A stretch of 64,000 bases of DNA, from NCBI GenBank assembly GCA_023266335.1, contig JAHFQJ010000005.1, forward strand, positions 22,110-86,109, given 5' to 3'. A model generated the notes under the pieces. It was not told the DNA's origin. It searched no databases and saw nothing but the letters and a program-made list of their open reading frames with translations. The position numbers were made by a program, and so were the translations under genes. Origin of the DNA: Burkholderiaceae bacterium (GTDB lineage Bacteria; Pseudomonadota; Gammaproteobacteria; Burkholderiales; Burkholderiaceae). Below are positions 41,562 through 50,749 of the stretch, one piece after another. Each line of letters begins with the position of its first letter. The first letter of the stretch is position 1.

Positions 41562-41591
41562 ATTATACATTGTATACTATTATGTATTCAA
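41562..41591 (-). promoter_or_regulatory. Sigma-70 promoter of hfq
   Basis: On the minus strand TTGAAT (41586-41591), an 18-base spacer and a perfect TATAAT (41562-41567) precede hfq. The start of transcription would fall about 14 bases before the ATG, with AAGGT as ribosome site. Confidence 0.55.
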
Positions 41592-41845
41592 AGAAAAAGT
41601 GTTTACTAAAAAACGAAACACACTAAATTTGCTAATTAAATATAGCTCATTAAAACATTGTAATTGATAAGTTTTATCATTTCAAGTAAAGTCAAAGTAA
41701 TTATTGTATTTCCTACACATTATAAATTGTATAATGCATGTTTTTTGTTTTATCATCTAAGAATTAATTGTAATTGTTTTTTGTTTTATTTAATCATATA
41801 ATACCATTTTATTTGACACATTGAGGTTATTGTTGTGACAAAATA
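41592..41845. other. AT-rich gap upstream of hfq
   Basis: No gene is supported. The segment TGTTTTTTGTTTTAT occurs twice (about 41739 and 41777), forming an imperfect direct repeat. A TTGACA at 41814-41819 has no convincing -10 partner. Both flanking genes are on the minus strand, so this holds the end of the membrane-protein transcript and hfq regulatory sequence. Confidence 0.35.
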
Positions 41846-42286
41846 CTACATATAATAATTTTGTATAGTAAAAGCTATAAATGCCGTTAGACTTCCCATG
41901 CCCAGCATTAAAGCAATGATTATGCATAAAACAGTTAAGCCGTTTGTTTTGGCAAAACGGATATTTGTAATTTTTACTTGTTCTTCGTCTTTATGTATAC
42001 CAATATATTTTATCCATTTATTTTCATCCATTAACCCGTAATAAATTGAGGTAAGCCAAACAGCACACCAATTTATAACGCCAAGCCACAGCAACCCCCA
42101 AATTAATATTGAGCTTTGATTATTTTGAAATAATATAAATCCAGCAATAAATAATATTGTCAGCAGAATATGAGCTACTCCATAGTTTTTATTTTTATTT
42201 TTATTTAAATAAAGTATTCCAAATAAGCCCAAAAATAAGGCTAAATATGTTGCTAGAGTTTTATTTTTCAATGGTGTATTTTTCAT
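41846..42286 (-). CDS. Hypothetical four-helix inner-membrane protein
   Basis: 146 residues with four hydrophobic segments (about 10-27, 36-55, 59-86, 114-143) separated by a basic loop (KNKNKNY) and a hydrophilic stretch (MDENKWIKYIGIHKDEEQ). The opening KNKTLATYLALFLGLFGI resembles TM2-domain proteins but lacks the usual Phe-Tyr-Leu-Gly. No function can be given. The gene lies downstream of the ThiF-like gene on the same strand with a 46-base gap. Confidence 0.65.
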   Translation of the reverse strand: MKNTPLKNKTLATYLALFLGLFGILYLNKNKNKNYGVAHILLTILFIAGFILFQNNQSSILIWGLLWLGVINWCAVWLTSIYYGLMDENKWIKYIGIHKDEEQVKITNIRFAKTNGLTVLCIIIALMLGMGSLTAFIAFTIQNYYM

Positions 42287-42332
42287 AGGTATTTGTAAAT
42301 CTGTAGCCTATTATATCATTATAAATATAATA

Positions 42333-43400
42333 TTATCCAAATTCAGCATACTTTGTATAAAAAACATTTTTATAGCCGTTATTACAAAACATTTGCCCCA
42401 ATATTTTACTTTTTGTACCAAAATTGCATACAATTATGATGTTATCATCTTGCTTAATAAGCTGATGATTTTTTTGAATATTTGCTATTGGCTGTATATT
42501 ATTGTCGTAGGTTATAATTTTTACGCTGGATTGCGGATAAAAATGACTGCTTAATTTTTCCTTATCCTCACATTTAAGCATATTAATGACTATAACATTA
42601 TTGGTTTTATTAACTAAATGCGGAATATCTGAATATTTAATATAAGTAGATGATAAAATACTTTTATTGCTATTTATATTAGCTGCATGTTCATGATGAT
42701 GATTGATACAGGCAGTATCTGGTGCAATATTATAGCTGCTCATTTTATTTAAAACACTATCAATATTTATCATATGACTTTGAATTGGTTTTAAATTAGT
42801 AATAAGCTTTATAACTTCATTAGCTTGAGTACTTGCAATAATTGCCGCAGAAGAATAAAGCATATCACGGCGGCGGTTTAAGATATTTTTCACTTTAGGA
42901 AATAAACAGCGGTAGCATGTTTGAGGAGCAATAAAAGTCATTACTTCCCCTGAAAAACCATGCACACTTGCACTAACTAAATTTTTCCCTTCACTATTGC
43001 AAATATCGCTGATAAGATAAGTGGCAATAAAATTATCATTACAATCAACAATAAAATCGTAACGATGAATTAAGTGTTTGGCATTATGGACATCAATATT
43101 ATAAGGATAAGCGGTTATTTTGCTAGCAGAATTTAGTTTTATTAAATGCTTTTTAAGTGCATCTACTTTATATTTTCCAATATCATTTTCAGTATAAATA
43201 ATTTGATTATTTAGATTGCCCGCATTAATAATTTCTCCATCAATAATCCCTAAATTTTCAACTCCGGCAGCGGCTAAAAATGAAATGACTAAGCTGCCGA
43301 AACTGCCGGCTCCAATACAAAGAACTTTAGCATTCTTCAAGGCATGCTGACCATGATAACCGATCATATTAACTTGGCTGATATATTTATGATTATCCAT
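42333..43400 (-). CDS. ThiF/MoeB-type adenylyltransferase fused to a rhodanese-like domain, atypical
   Basis: 355 residues. The N-terminal E1-like domain (about 1-235) has the nucleotide loop IGAGSFGSLVISF, IIDGEIINAGNLNNQIIY and DFIVDCNDNFIATYLI. The C-terminal rhodanese-like domain (about 250-355) has a candidate active Cys in IIVCNFGTKS (C325). Departures from MoeB are clear: the Arg of NLnRQ is Asn, only one CxxC zinc pair (CYRC) remains, and the CAEAGVLG segment with its Cys is missing. It may activate a sulfur-carrier protein for molybdopterin or thiamine, but could have lost that activity. No sulfur-carrier gene is adjacent. Confidence 0.8.
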   Translation of the reverse strand: MDNHKYISQVNMIGYHGQHALKNAKVLCIGAGSFGSLVISFLAAAGVENLGIIDGEIINAGNLNNQIIYTENDIGKYKVDALKKHLIKLNSASKITAYPYNIDVHNAKHLIHRYDFIVDCNDNFIATYLISDICNSEGKNLVSASVHGFSGEVMTFIAPQTCYRCLFPKVKNILNRRRDMLYSSAAIIASTQANEVIKLITNLKPIQSHMINIDSVLNKMSSYNIAPDTACINHHHEHAANINSNKSILSSTYIKYSDIPHLVNKTNNVIVINMLKCEDKEKLSSHFYPQSSVKIITYDNNIQPIANIQKNHQLIKQDDNIIIVCNFGTKSKILGQMFCNNGYKNVFYTKYAEFG

Positions 43401-43516
43401 ATTTTTTATAAAAAATAATATTAATGCTTATATATTTAGTTATAATTTTTTAATTTTTGCTCCATATTTTTACGTAAAAAAATATTATGAAGAATTTATG
43501 AATAACTCATTAATGA

Positions 43517-44677
43517 TTATATCAGCTCCGGAACTTTCTGTGCTTCATTTTTAAAATAAACACCTTGCAGTAAGTCAGTGTAATGCTGAATATTTTTTGG
43601 ATTATGTAAGCTATAATCTTGAAATAACTGATGGTGATGTTTGCGGTAATTATCTAGATTATTATCGTGATTTTCTATAGCATTAATTAGTTGTTTTGCA
43701 CCAGCCTGCGCATTAAAATCTTCATAATAGTAACCATAATCTTTCATAAATTCTGAATTATGAATTAATGGATAACCGCCGTATAAAATATCAAAATATA
43801 AATTATTCATGCCATTTTGCCAATGATGGGATACTAAAACATTTGCAGTTTGAGTCATAGTGCTTACAATATCTAATCTTGATTCAAAACTGCAGGCTTT
43901 ATTTTTAAATATATCTAAGCGGTTAACAAAATGCAGTAAACTTGGATTGCTGTTTAGACGCCATGTATTCATTGCATACACATGCCTGATATAATCCGGA
44001 TAATTTCTATAGGCTTCTTCGCATATTAATAATGGAATGTGAAAAGTTTTAGTTGGATTTAAGTTCGGCTCACAAATAGCAATTTTTCTAGCTATAGGCT
44101 TATCATTATTTGAGGCTGGGTTATAATGATAATCTGTATTTAACCTAGATGCAGCTAATTCAATAAATTCCGGCTCCCAAATATAATTAACTACTTTAGT
44201 TGGACATCGGTATAAGGTTTGCAGCATTGGAGCAGAATTTTTACCATAATGCGGCAACACCCATAATTCATCATATGTCACGTTATTAATTGGAATAAGA
44301 GGCGGTCTATCCTGGAAAACTCCCATAACTTCATCAATATATGCATTTCCGCAGCGCATAGAAACTATTTTACCGCCTCTCTGCTTGATTTGATGAGCAA
44401 GTTCTGTCCAAAGCTGTGTGCCAATTTCAATTATAACATCAATTTTATTAGCAGCTTCTTCTTTATTAATAAATTTATATGTATTTTCACCTATTTTACG
44501 GTCTAAATAATTTTGGCTAGGGTCTTGTATTAAATCAAGAATGTATATATTTTCTACAAAATCACTTTTGCTAAATAATTGATATAAAAACAATATATTT
44601 TGAGTAATTCCGCTGCCCCATATAGTTTGATATTCTTCTCCGATAGAAGCTGTCATTGCAACATTTATTTTTTTCAT
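43517..44677 (-). CDS. DUF2827 protein, putative glycosyltransferase (copy 1)
   Basis: 386 residues, full-length DUF2827. Shared landmarks with the copy at 45315 are IWGSGITQNILFLYQLF, RGGKIVSMRCGNAYIDE, LWVLPHY, EPNLNPTKTFHIPLLICEEAYR, VSHHWQNGMNNLYFDILYGGYPLIHNSE and GYYYEDFNAQAGAKQLI. The last two resemble donor-binding regions of GT-B glycosyltransferases (a conserved HN-E near the C-terminus). DUF2827 genes are typically found in Burkholderia and relatives. There is no signal peptide, so it is cytoplasmic. It ends the group DUF2827-lipoprotein-DUF2827 beside a large adhesin gene. Confidence 0.8.
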   Translation of the reverse strand: MKKINVAMTASIGEEYQTIWGSGITQNILFLYQLFSKSDFVENIYILDLIQDPSQNYLDRKIGENTYKFINKEEAANKIDVIIEIGTQLWTELAHQIKQRGGKIVSMRCGNAYIDEVMGVFQDRPPLIPINNVTYDELWVLPHYGKNSAPMLQTLYRCPTKVVNYIWEPEFIELAASRLNTDYHYNPASNNDKPIARKIAICEPNLNPTKTFHIPLLICEEAYRNYPDYIRHVYAMNTWRLNSNPSLLHFVNRLDIFKNKACSFESRLDIVSTMTQTANVLVSHHWQNGMNNLYFDILYGGYPLIHNSEFMKDYGYYYEDFNAQAGAKQLINAIENHDNNLDNYRKHHHQLFQDYSLHNPKNIQHYTDLLQGVYFKNEAQKVPELI

Positions 44678-44696
44678 TCTTAAACCTATTTTTTAC

Positions 44697-45296
44697 TTAT
44701 TTTTTTGAATTTATAAGCGATGATATAAAATTTTTATCTTCAAATAAAATTTTCATACCATTCTGCAATGCTTTTTCTAGTGCTAATTTAGCGTTTTGCC
44801 CACTTGCTATTTGAGTATTTTTCTCTATTCCTTGGCAGGTAATTTGTTTGCTATAAAGTATATTTCCAGATGGATGTTTTATGCTAACCAGCATATTTAA
44901 ATCTGCAACTGCATCTCCGGAAAAAAATCCAAGTTTATGCTCATTATAAAAACGGGTTAGATCTGCAGTAATATTTACTAATGCATCTTTATTTGAAACA
45001 GAGAATCCTCTGGCAGTAAGTTCTTCTTCAAATGCTTTACTTATAGTTAGAGATATGTCTTCATTAGCTATAATATCTGCCATTTCTACGCCGTAGCCAT
45101 TCTTTTTAGCACTTACCTTTCTTGATAAATTTGTTCTTTTATCGTTAATTGTAATTGAGACTTTAATATCTTTGGCTTCGCTAATTTTTGCTATATTTTC
45201 ATTTTTTTTATAATTCAAATCGATGTTATCTACTGTTAGGGCGCAGCCTGATAATATTACTAACGAAGATGCTAAAATTATTTTGTTAATTATCAT
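44697..45296 (-). CDS. YajG-like lipoprotein
   Basis: 199 residues. The signal peptide ends in the lipobox LSGC at about residues 15-18 (SSLVILSGCALT). The mature part has DIKVSITINDKRTNL followed by the GYGVEMADIIANEDISLTISKAF region, as in the YajG/YE family of outer-membrane lipoproteins, whose function is unknown. It lies between two DUF2827 genes with 18-19 base gaps, so the three are one operon. This position suggests a job at the cell surface with the nearby adhesin, though this is only context. Confidence 0.78.
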   Translation of the reverse strand: MIINKIILASSLVILSGCALTVDNIDLNYKKNENIAKISEAKDIKVSITINDKRTNLSRKVSAKKNGYGVEMADIIANEDISLTISKAFEEELTARGFSVSNKDALVNITADLTRFYNEHKLGFFSGDAVADLNMLVSIKHPSGNILYSKQITCQGIEKNTQIASGQNAKLALEKALQNGMKILFEDKNFISSLINSKK

Positions 45297-45314
45297 ATTT
45301 AAATCCTTATATTT

Positions 45315-46487
45315 TTATGCATATACTGCTTGCTTTTGTTCAAATAAACTAAATAATGGCTCAACATGTTTATCTATATTATTTTTATTATAAATAGACA
45401 GCTGATTAAATAAGTACTGGTTTTTTTCTTTATATTTTTCAAAATTTTTATCGTGTTCAGTAATAGCTTTAATAACCGCCCTGCCCCCGTCCTTGGTATT
45501 AAATGGCTCATAATAGTAACCAACATGAGCCAGCATTTCAGAGTTATGTACCAACGGGTAATTTCCGTAAAGCAAATCAAAATATAAATTATTTAATTGA
45601 TTTTCCCAGTTATGAGTTACAACTATATCTGCATGATTAACCATAAAGTCTATAGTACTGAATCTGCCTTCATACGAAGCAATTTTATCTTTGGTTATAT
45701 CTAAAAAATGTGTAAAATGGATAAAGTTTTTTTGGCTGCGCATATGTTCAATATTATTAATATATACATTACTGATTAAATCAGGTCTTGCTCTATATGC
45801 TTCTTCACACACCAAAATTGGATAGTGGCACGTTTTCACAATATTAAAATTAGGTTCTAATACTGCAACACGTTTTTTATCTTTTCTGCCAATTTGTCCC
45901 GGCTCATACATGTAGCGTTTGCCCGCCGAGTTTGCCTGCAGTGCCCATTCAATAAATACACAATCCCAAATATAAGGCATGACTGTAACTTCAGTGCGGT
46001 ATAAAGTCTCTAAATAACCTTTATTCGTACGTGCATGGTGAGGCAAAGTCCAAGTAGAATCATACTGTACGCCATTTACTACGGAATTTGGACGATCTAA
46101 ATTGAAAATAGAGTTTTCCATTTCCATTACAAATACATTGCCAGATTTATATTGTACAATTTTTGCACCACGGTCTTTAAGGGCTTGGGCTTGCTCAACA
46201 CTAGCCTGAACATGAAAATCAATCAATACATCTAATTCATCTACGCATTCGTCAAAACGTCTTACTTCCGGCTGCATTTCTTTCGGCAATAATGTTTCCG
46301 GCAGTATATCACTATCACCGCCATTCACTAAATATACCTTGCCTATTCTATCTGATTGTTTAAAAAGATTATATAAAAACATTACATTTTGTACGGTTCC
46401 GTTTGACCAAATGCTACTGATTTGATGACTGACAAAAAATGTAATTCCGACATTAATTTTAGATTCAGCATGAATTTGTTTTGACAT
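45315..46487 (-). CDS. DUF2827 protein, putative glycosyltransferase (copy 2)
   Basis: 390 residues from the ATG at 46487 (MSKQIHAESKINVGI). The frame extends to a TTG at 46553, but the paralogue at 43517 begins at the equivalent of KINV, so the shorter form is preferred. It shares SIWSNGTVQNVMFLYNLF, TWTLPHH, EPNFNIVKTCHYPILVCEEAYRA and LNNLYFDLLYGNYPLVHNSE with copy 1, indicating paralogues rather than a recent duplication because identity is moderate. A GT-B fold is inferred. It is the first gene of its operon and is divergent from the adhesin gene 352 bases away. Confidence 0.8.
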   Translation of the reverse strand: MSKQIHAESKINVGITFFVSHQISSIWSNGTVQNVMFLYNLFKQSDRIGKVYLVNGGDSDILPETLLPKEMQPEVRRFDECVDELDVLIDFHVQASVEQAQALKDRGAKIVQYKSGNVFVMEMENSIFNLDRPNSVVNGVQYDSTWTLPHHARTNKGYLETLYRTEVTVMPYIWDCVFIEWALQANSAGKRYMYEPGQIGRKDKKRVAVLEPNFNIVKTCHYPILVCEEAYRARPDLISNVYINNIEHMRSQKNFIHFTHFLDITKDKIASYEGRFSTIDFMVNHADIVVTHNWENQLNNLYFDLLYGNYPLVHNSEMLAHVGYYYEPFNTKDGGRAVIKAITEHDKNFEKYKEKNQYLFNQLSIYNKNNIDKHVEPLFSLFEQKQAVYA

Positions 46488-46839
46488 ATGTTTTATAATG
46501 AGAATTGAAATCTTAATAAACCTAAGTTTGGCAGAAAACAGCTTTAAACTCAAGAGTGATAAGATATTTAAATGATTATACTGATATTTATACTACAATT
46601 TTAAAAATTATGGCAGAAAATAATATTGTATACTCATAATACTTAAATTTATGCTGGATTTTTACTCAAATTATATCGATTTAGCCATACTTATTTATTC
46701 CCATAATCCATTCAAATTGTTAACTTTTGTTAAATTTAGCTTAGGATAAAAACCTAATTACAATTTAGTTGTTTTATGATAGAATTCAGTCGTGTAGAGA
46801 AAATACTATACAATAAAATAATGTATAAAAGGGGTTGAG
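46488..46839. other. Divergent regulatory region between DUF2827 operon and adhesin gene
   Basis: No gene is supported. It should contain promoters for both directions. A TAGAAT at 46780-46785 preceded by TGA, and AAAAGGGG at about 46828-46835 as ribosome site, serve the adhesin gene. No strong -35 was found. Stretches of A and T may be phase-variable, but no long homopolymer is present. Confidence 0.4.
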
Positions 46840-49800
46840 ATGCATTCTAAAAAATCTTTAGATGATTTAAATGATTTAACTATCACTGTAAATAAGAAAA
46901 ACAGTGTCAAGGCAAAAATTACTTATTCTACAGTACTAGCAGTTATTGGCGGAAGCAGTGTTCTTTTTACAAGTGCAGCGTTTGCTACCGGTAGCCATGA
47001 TCCAGTATGTCCAGATGCCAGTTGCTATTATGTAAATGGCACCCAGCTTAGCGTACATATGAATTATATGTATAATACATTTAATTCTGTCCGTAACGAT
47101 ATAAATATTCGTTTTACTGATGTTAATAACCGCATTAACAATATTCAAAACAACTTAAATCAAATAAGCATAGTAAATAATAATATTATTGATATTCAGA
47201 ACGAAATCAATATCATTAAAAATAATTCCGGTACTTCATCTAAATATGTAAAAGTTAATAGTACGGGTGCAGCGGCAACAGCAACTGGTGATAATGCAGT
47301 TGCAATTGGTCAAAATGCTGTTGCGTCGGCAAATAATTCAGTTGCAATAGGTGTAAATTCAGTTGCTAATCAATCCAATACAGTTTCAGTAGGTTCATCT
47401 GGAAATGAGCGTAAAATTACTAATGTTGCAGCCGGCACAAACGGCACAGATGCGGTAAATGTTACTCAATTAAGTTCTTCTATCAATTCTTCTATCAGCA
47501 TAGTAAATAATAATATTGCTAATATTGATAATAAAGTAACCAAAATTGATAATCGTGTAACCAATTTAGAAACAACAATTAACAACATTGGTAATAACGG
47601 CGTATCAAATAAATATATAAAAATAAATAGTACGGGTGAAGGTGCTGTTGCTTCAGGTACAGATTCTATAGCTATTGGTTCAAAAACATCTGCATCAGCA
47701 AATAATTCAGTTGCAATCGGTGCAAATTCAGTTGCTAATCAATCAAATACCGTTTCTGTAGGTTCTGCAGGCAATGAGCGTAAAGTTACTAACGTTGCAG
47801 AAGGTACAAACAGTACAGATGCAGTGAATATTAATCAATTAAGTTCTTCTATTAACATAGTTAATAACAATATTAATCAATTAAGTTCTTCTGTTAATAC
47901 ATCTATCAATGTAATTAATAATAACATTGCTAATATTGATACTAGAGTAACTAAAATTGATAACCGTGTAACTAATTTAGAAACAACGATTAATAATATC
48001 GGTAATAACGGCGTATCAAATAAATATGTAAAAGTTAATAGTACAGGCAGTGGTGCAGTTGCTACAGGTACAGATGCAGTTGCTATTGGTTCAAATGTTA
48101 CAGCAAATAATTCTCAATCAGTAGCCATCGGTTTTGGCAATCAAGCTATAGGAACGCAAGGAAATGTTGCAATTGGTAATTTAAACGTTGCATCAAATGA
48201 AGATTCAGTAGCACTCGGTGATGAAAATACCTCAACAGGCAGTCATTCGGTAGCTATTGGCGGTCATAATATAGCAAGTGCAGATCATTCATTTGCCGGA
48301 GGCTGGAAATCGGTTGCCAGCGGACAAAATTCTATCGCAATAGGCTCTCAGGCAACAGCATCTGCTGATAATTCAATTGCTTTAGGTACAAATTCAATTG
48401 CAAATCAAGCCAATACTATATCAATAGGTTCAGTTAATAACGAGCGTAGAATTACAAACGTGGCATCTGGTACAAACGGCACAGATGCTGTAAATGTTAA
48501 TCAGTTAAGCTCATCAATTTCAGTAGTAAACAATCATATTACTAATGTTGATAATAGAGTAACAAACATTAGCAATAGTATTTCTAATATAAATGGAAAT
48601 TATACTGGTATCAGCTCTAACTTATCTTTAGTAAGCAGTAATTTAAGTAATGTTTCATCAACGTTAACAAATGTATCTAATAGTTTAAGCAATACAAACG
48701 GCAATGTTTCTTTAATCAGTAACAATTTAGTCAATGTAAGCTCTACAGTAAATTCAGTTTCTAGCGGTTTGACAAATGTTAGTTCTTCTGTAACCTCTAT
48801 TTCAAGCGGTTTAAGTAACGTTAGCTCTTCAGTTATACAGGTTTCTAGCACACTAAATAATGTAAGCTCTACAGTAACTTCGATTTCCAGCGGTTTAAAT
48901 AATGTATCTAATAATTTAAGCAACGTAAGCTCTACAGTTACTTCTGTATCTAGTAATCTAAGTAATGTCAGCTCATCAGTAGTACAAGTTTCTAGTACAT
49001 TAAATAATGTAAGCTCAACTTTAACTAATGTATCTAGCGGTTTAAATAATGTATCTAATAATTTAAGCAACGTAAGCTCTACAGTTACTTCTGTATCTAG
49101 TAATCTAAGTAATGTCAGCTCATCAGTAGTGCAAGTTTCTAGTACATTAAACAATGTTAGTTCAACTTTAACTAGTGTATCCAGCAGCTTAAGTAATACA
49201 AACAACAGCGTTTCTTTGATTAGTAATAATTTAAGTAATGTCAGCTCTACAGTTCTTAGTGTAGTTAGTAATTTAAGTAATGTTTCGTCTGCTTTAACCA
49301 ATGTATCCAGCACAGTAAATGCAGTATCCAGCGGTTTAAATAGTGTTGTAAGCACTATTAGTAATATTCAAACTAACTATAATAATATCAGCAGCGTAGT
49401 AAATAATCATACAACAATTATTAATAATGTAAGCGGTAATTTATCATTAGTAAGCAGTAATTTAAGTAATGTCAGCTCTGCTTTAAGTAATGTAACTACA
49501 ATTGTAAATAATAATACATCTGCCATCAGCAATATCAGCAGCGTAGTAAATAATCATACAACAATCATTAATAATGTAAGCGGTAATTTAAGCAGTGTGA
49601 GTTCTGCTTTAGAGAATTTAGAAACTAGAATTGAAAATGCTTATGAAGTCAATAATGGTACTGATAGTAAGGGCAATAAAGTTTCAAGCAGTATGGTTGT
49701 GGGTTTAGGCACTGGTTCAAATGCGAGTGCAGAAGGTGCGGTTGTTTTAGGTTATAAATCAATTGCTTCCGGTAAAAATAGTTTAGCTTTTGGTTATGCA

Positions 49801-50619
49801 GCGTCAGCAACGGGTAGTAATACAGTTGCATTAGGTAATAACACAACAGCTAGTGCAAACAACAGCATTGCAATTGGTGCAGGTTCTATTGCTAATACAG
49901 AAAATACCGTTTCATTTGGCTTTACAGGTTCAGAACGCCGGTTAGTTAATGTAGCAGCTGGTATCAACACTACAGATGCAGTGAATGTGGGTCAGTTAAA
50001 TAGATTAAGCAGTAATATTGATACTACTTTAACTACATATAATACCCGAATTACTAATCTTGAAAATAAAGTTCAATCAGGGGTAACACCTCCAATTACT
50101 GAAATTAATAACGGCACAGGTGGCTCAACATCATTAGTAGTTGGCTTAGGTACAGGTGCTGATGCGTCTGGCACAGGTTCAGTTGCTATTGGATATGGTT
50201 CAGTAGCTTCTGGTAACAATAGTGTTGCAGTGGGTACAGGTTCAGTAGCTAATACGAATAACAGCTTCTCGGTCGGCAGTTCAGGCAATGAACGCAGGGT
50301 AACAAATGTTGCAGCTGGTGTTGCTCCAACTGATGCGGTAAATGTAAGCCAGTTACAATCATTACGTGGTGATATGGATAAAGTTAAGCGTAATGCATAT
50401 GCAGGTATTGCAAGTGCCATAGCGTTACAAGATCCGTCAGTACATGCTCCAGGTAAAACTGTAATGCGTGGCGGTGTGGGTTACTTTAAAGGCGAAAGTG
50501 CTTTAGGTTTAAGCTTACGTGCAACATCTGATAACGGCAGATATAGTGTTACGGGCGGTGTGGCGGGAAGCCGCGGTGGTGTAGCAGCTAGTGCTGGTTT
50601 AGAAGTAACGTTAGATTAA
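46840..50619 (+). CDS. Trimeric autotransporter adhesin (YadA family)
   Basis: 1259 residues. An extended N-terminal signal region (about 1-50, ending SAAFA) precedes three YadA-head stretches of AIGxNAxAxxxNSVAIG repeats, each closed by a neck motif (NERKITNVAAGTNGTDAVNVTQL and two close copies). From about residue 590 to 920 lies a stalk of heptads of type NVSSxLx, with more than 20 N-V-S sites. Two more head/neck blocks follow, then the membrane anchor (about 1170-1259), a four-strand barrel ending GLEVTLD. It should form a homotrimer binding host matrix or cells. The 147-base direct repeat inside the stalk is listed separately. Confidence 0.95.
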   Translation: MHSKKSLDDLNDLTITVNKKNSVKAKITYSTVLAVIGGSSVLFTSAAFATGSHDPVCPDASCYYVNGTQLSVHMNYMYNTFNSVRNDINIRFTDVNNRINNIQNNLNQISIVNNNIIDIQNEINIIKNNSGTSSKYVKVNSTGAAATATGDNAVAIGQNAVASANNSVAIGVNSVANQSNTVSVGSSGNERKITNVAAGTNGTDAVNVTQLSSSINSSISIVNNNIANIDNKVTKIDNRVTNLETTINNIGNNGVSNKYIKINSTGEGAVASGTDSIAIGSKTSASANNSVAIGANSVANQSNTVSVGSAGNERKVTNVAEGTNSTDAVNINQLSSSINIVNNNINQLSSSVNTSINVINNNIANIDTRVTKIDNRVTNLETTINNIGNNGVSNKYVKVNSTGSGAVATGTDAVAIGSNVTANNSQSVAIGFGNQAIGTQGNVAIGNLNVASNEDSVALGDENTSTGSHSVAIGGHNIASADHSFAGGWKSVASGQNSIAIGSQATASADNSIALGTNSIANQANTISIGSVNNERRITNVASGTNGTDAVNVNQLSSSISVVNNHITNVDNRVTNISNSISNINGNYTGISSNLSLVSSNLSNVSSTLTNVSNSLSNTNGNVSLISNNLVNVSSTVNSVSSGLTNVSSSVTSISSGLSNVSSSVIQVSSTLNNVSSTVTSISSGLNNVSNNLSNVSSTVTSVSSNLSNVSSSVVQVSSTLNNVSSTLTNVSSGLNNVSNNLSNVSSTVTSVSSNLSNVSSSVVQVSSTLNNVSSTLTSVSSSLSNTNNSVSLISNNLSNVSSTVLSVVSNLSNVSSALTNVSSTVNAVSSGLNSVVSTISNIQTNYNNISSVVNNHTTIINNVSGNLSLVSSNLSNVSSALSNVTTIVNNNTSAISNISSVVNNHTTIINNVSGNLSSVSSALENLETRIENAYEVNNGTDSKGNKVSSSMVVGLGTGSNASAEGAVVLGYKSIASGKNSLAFGYAASATGSNTVALGNNTTASANNSIAIGAGSIANTENTVSFGFTGSERRLVNVAAGINTTDAVNVGQLNRLSSNIDTTLTTYNTRITNLENKVQSGVTPPITEINNGTGGSTSLVVGLGTGADASGTGSVAIGYGSVASGNNSVAVGTGSVANTNNSFSVGSSGNERRVTNVAAGVAPTDAVNVSQLQSLRGDMDKVKRNAYAGIASAIALQDPSVHAPGKTVMRGGVGYFKGESALGLSLRATSDNGRYSVTGGVAGSRGGVAASAGLEVTLD
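48891..49300 (+). repeat. 147-bp direct repeat encoding seven coiled-coil heptads in the adhesin stalk
   Basis: The block starting CGGTTTAAATAATG at 48891 recurs at 49038, a period of exactly 147 bp (49 residues, seven heptads). The two copies are near identical (A/G at the GTACAAG versus GTGCAAG site and a few other differences) and run on for roughly 115 bases past the second start before diverging. Weaker relatives of the heptad flank it. Unequal crossing-over here would lengthen or shorten the stalk without breaking the frame or heptad phase. Confidence 0.8.
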
Positions 50620-50749
50620 AAATTAGATTGTATTACACAGAGATATTTTTTAGACCATTTAATTTAATAAACATAAAATGTTTGATATTAAAAATGGATA
50701 AAAATATATCTCTTATTAAAACTATCAAATTAATAAAAGATATTTATAT

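Noticed and set aside
48600..49355. 251-residue open frame on the minus strand within the adhesin stalk (Leu/Thr/Glu repeats)
   Set aside because: It is the antisense of the repetitive stalk. The repeat keeps stops out of this frame, and there is no ribosome site or independent support.
48640..49360. Repeated short units that could be taken for a CRISPR array
   Set aside because: The repeats are in-frame heptads of a coiled coil without unique spacers or cas genes.
50073..50420. 115-residue minus-strand frame at the adhesin C-terminus
   Set aside because: Antisense of the neck and anchor coding sequence; composition mirrors the repeats.
50639..50713. AGAGATAT/ATATCTCT inverted repeat after the adhesin gene
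   Set aside because: Only 8 bp with a 59-base loop in AT-rich DNA, so it is likely chance and was not annotated.
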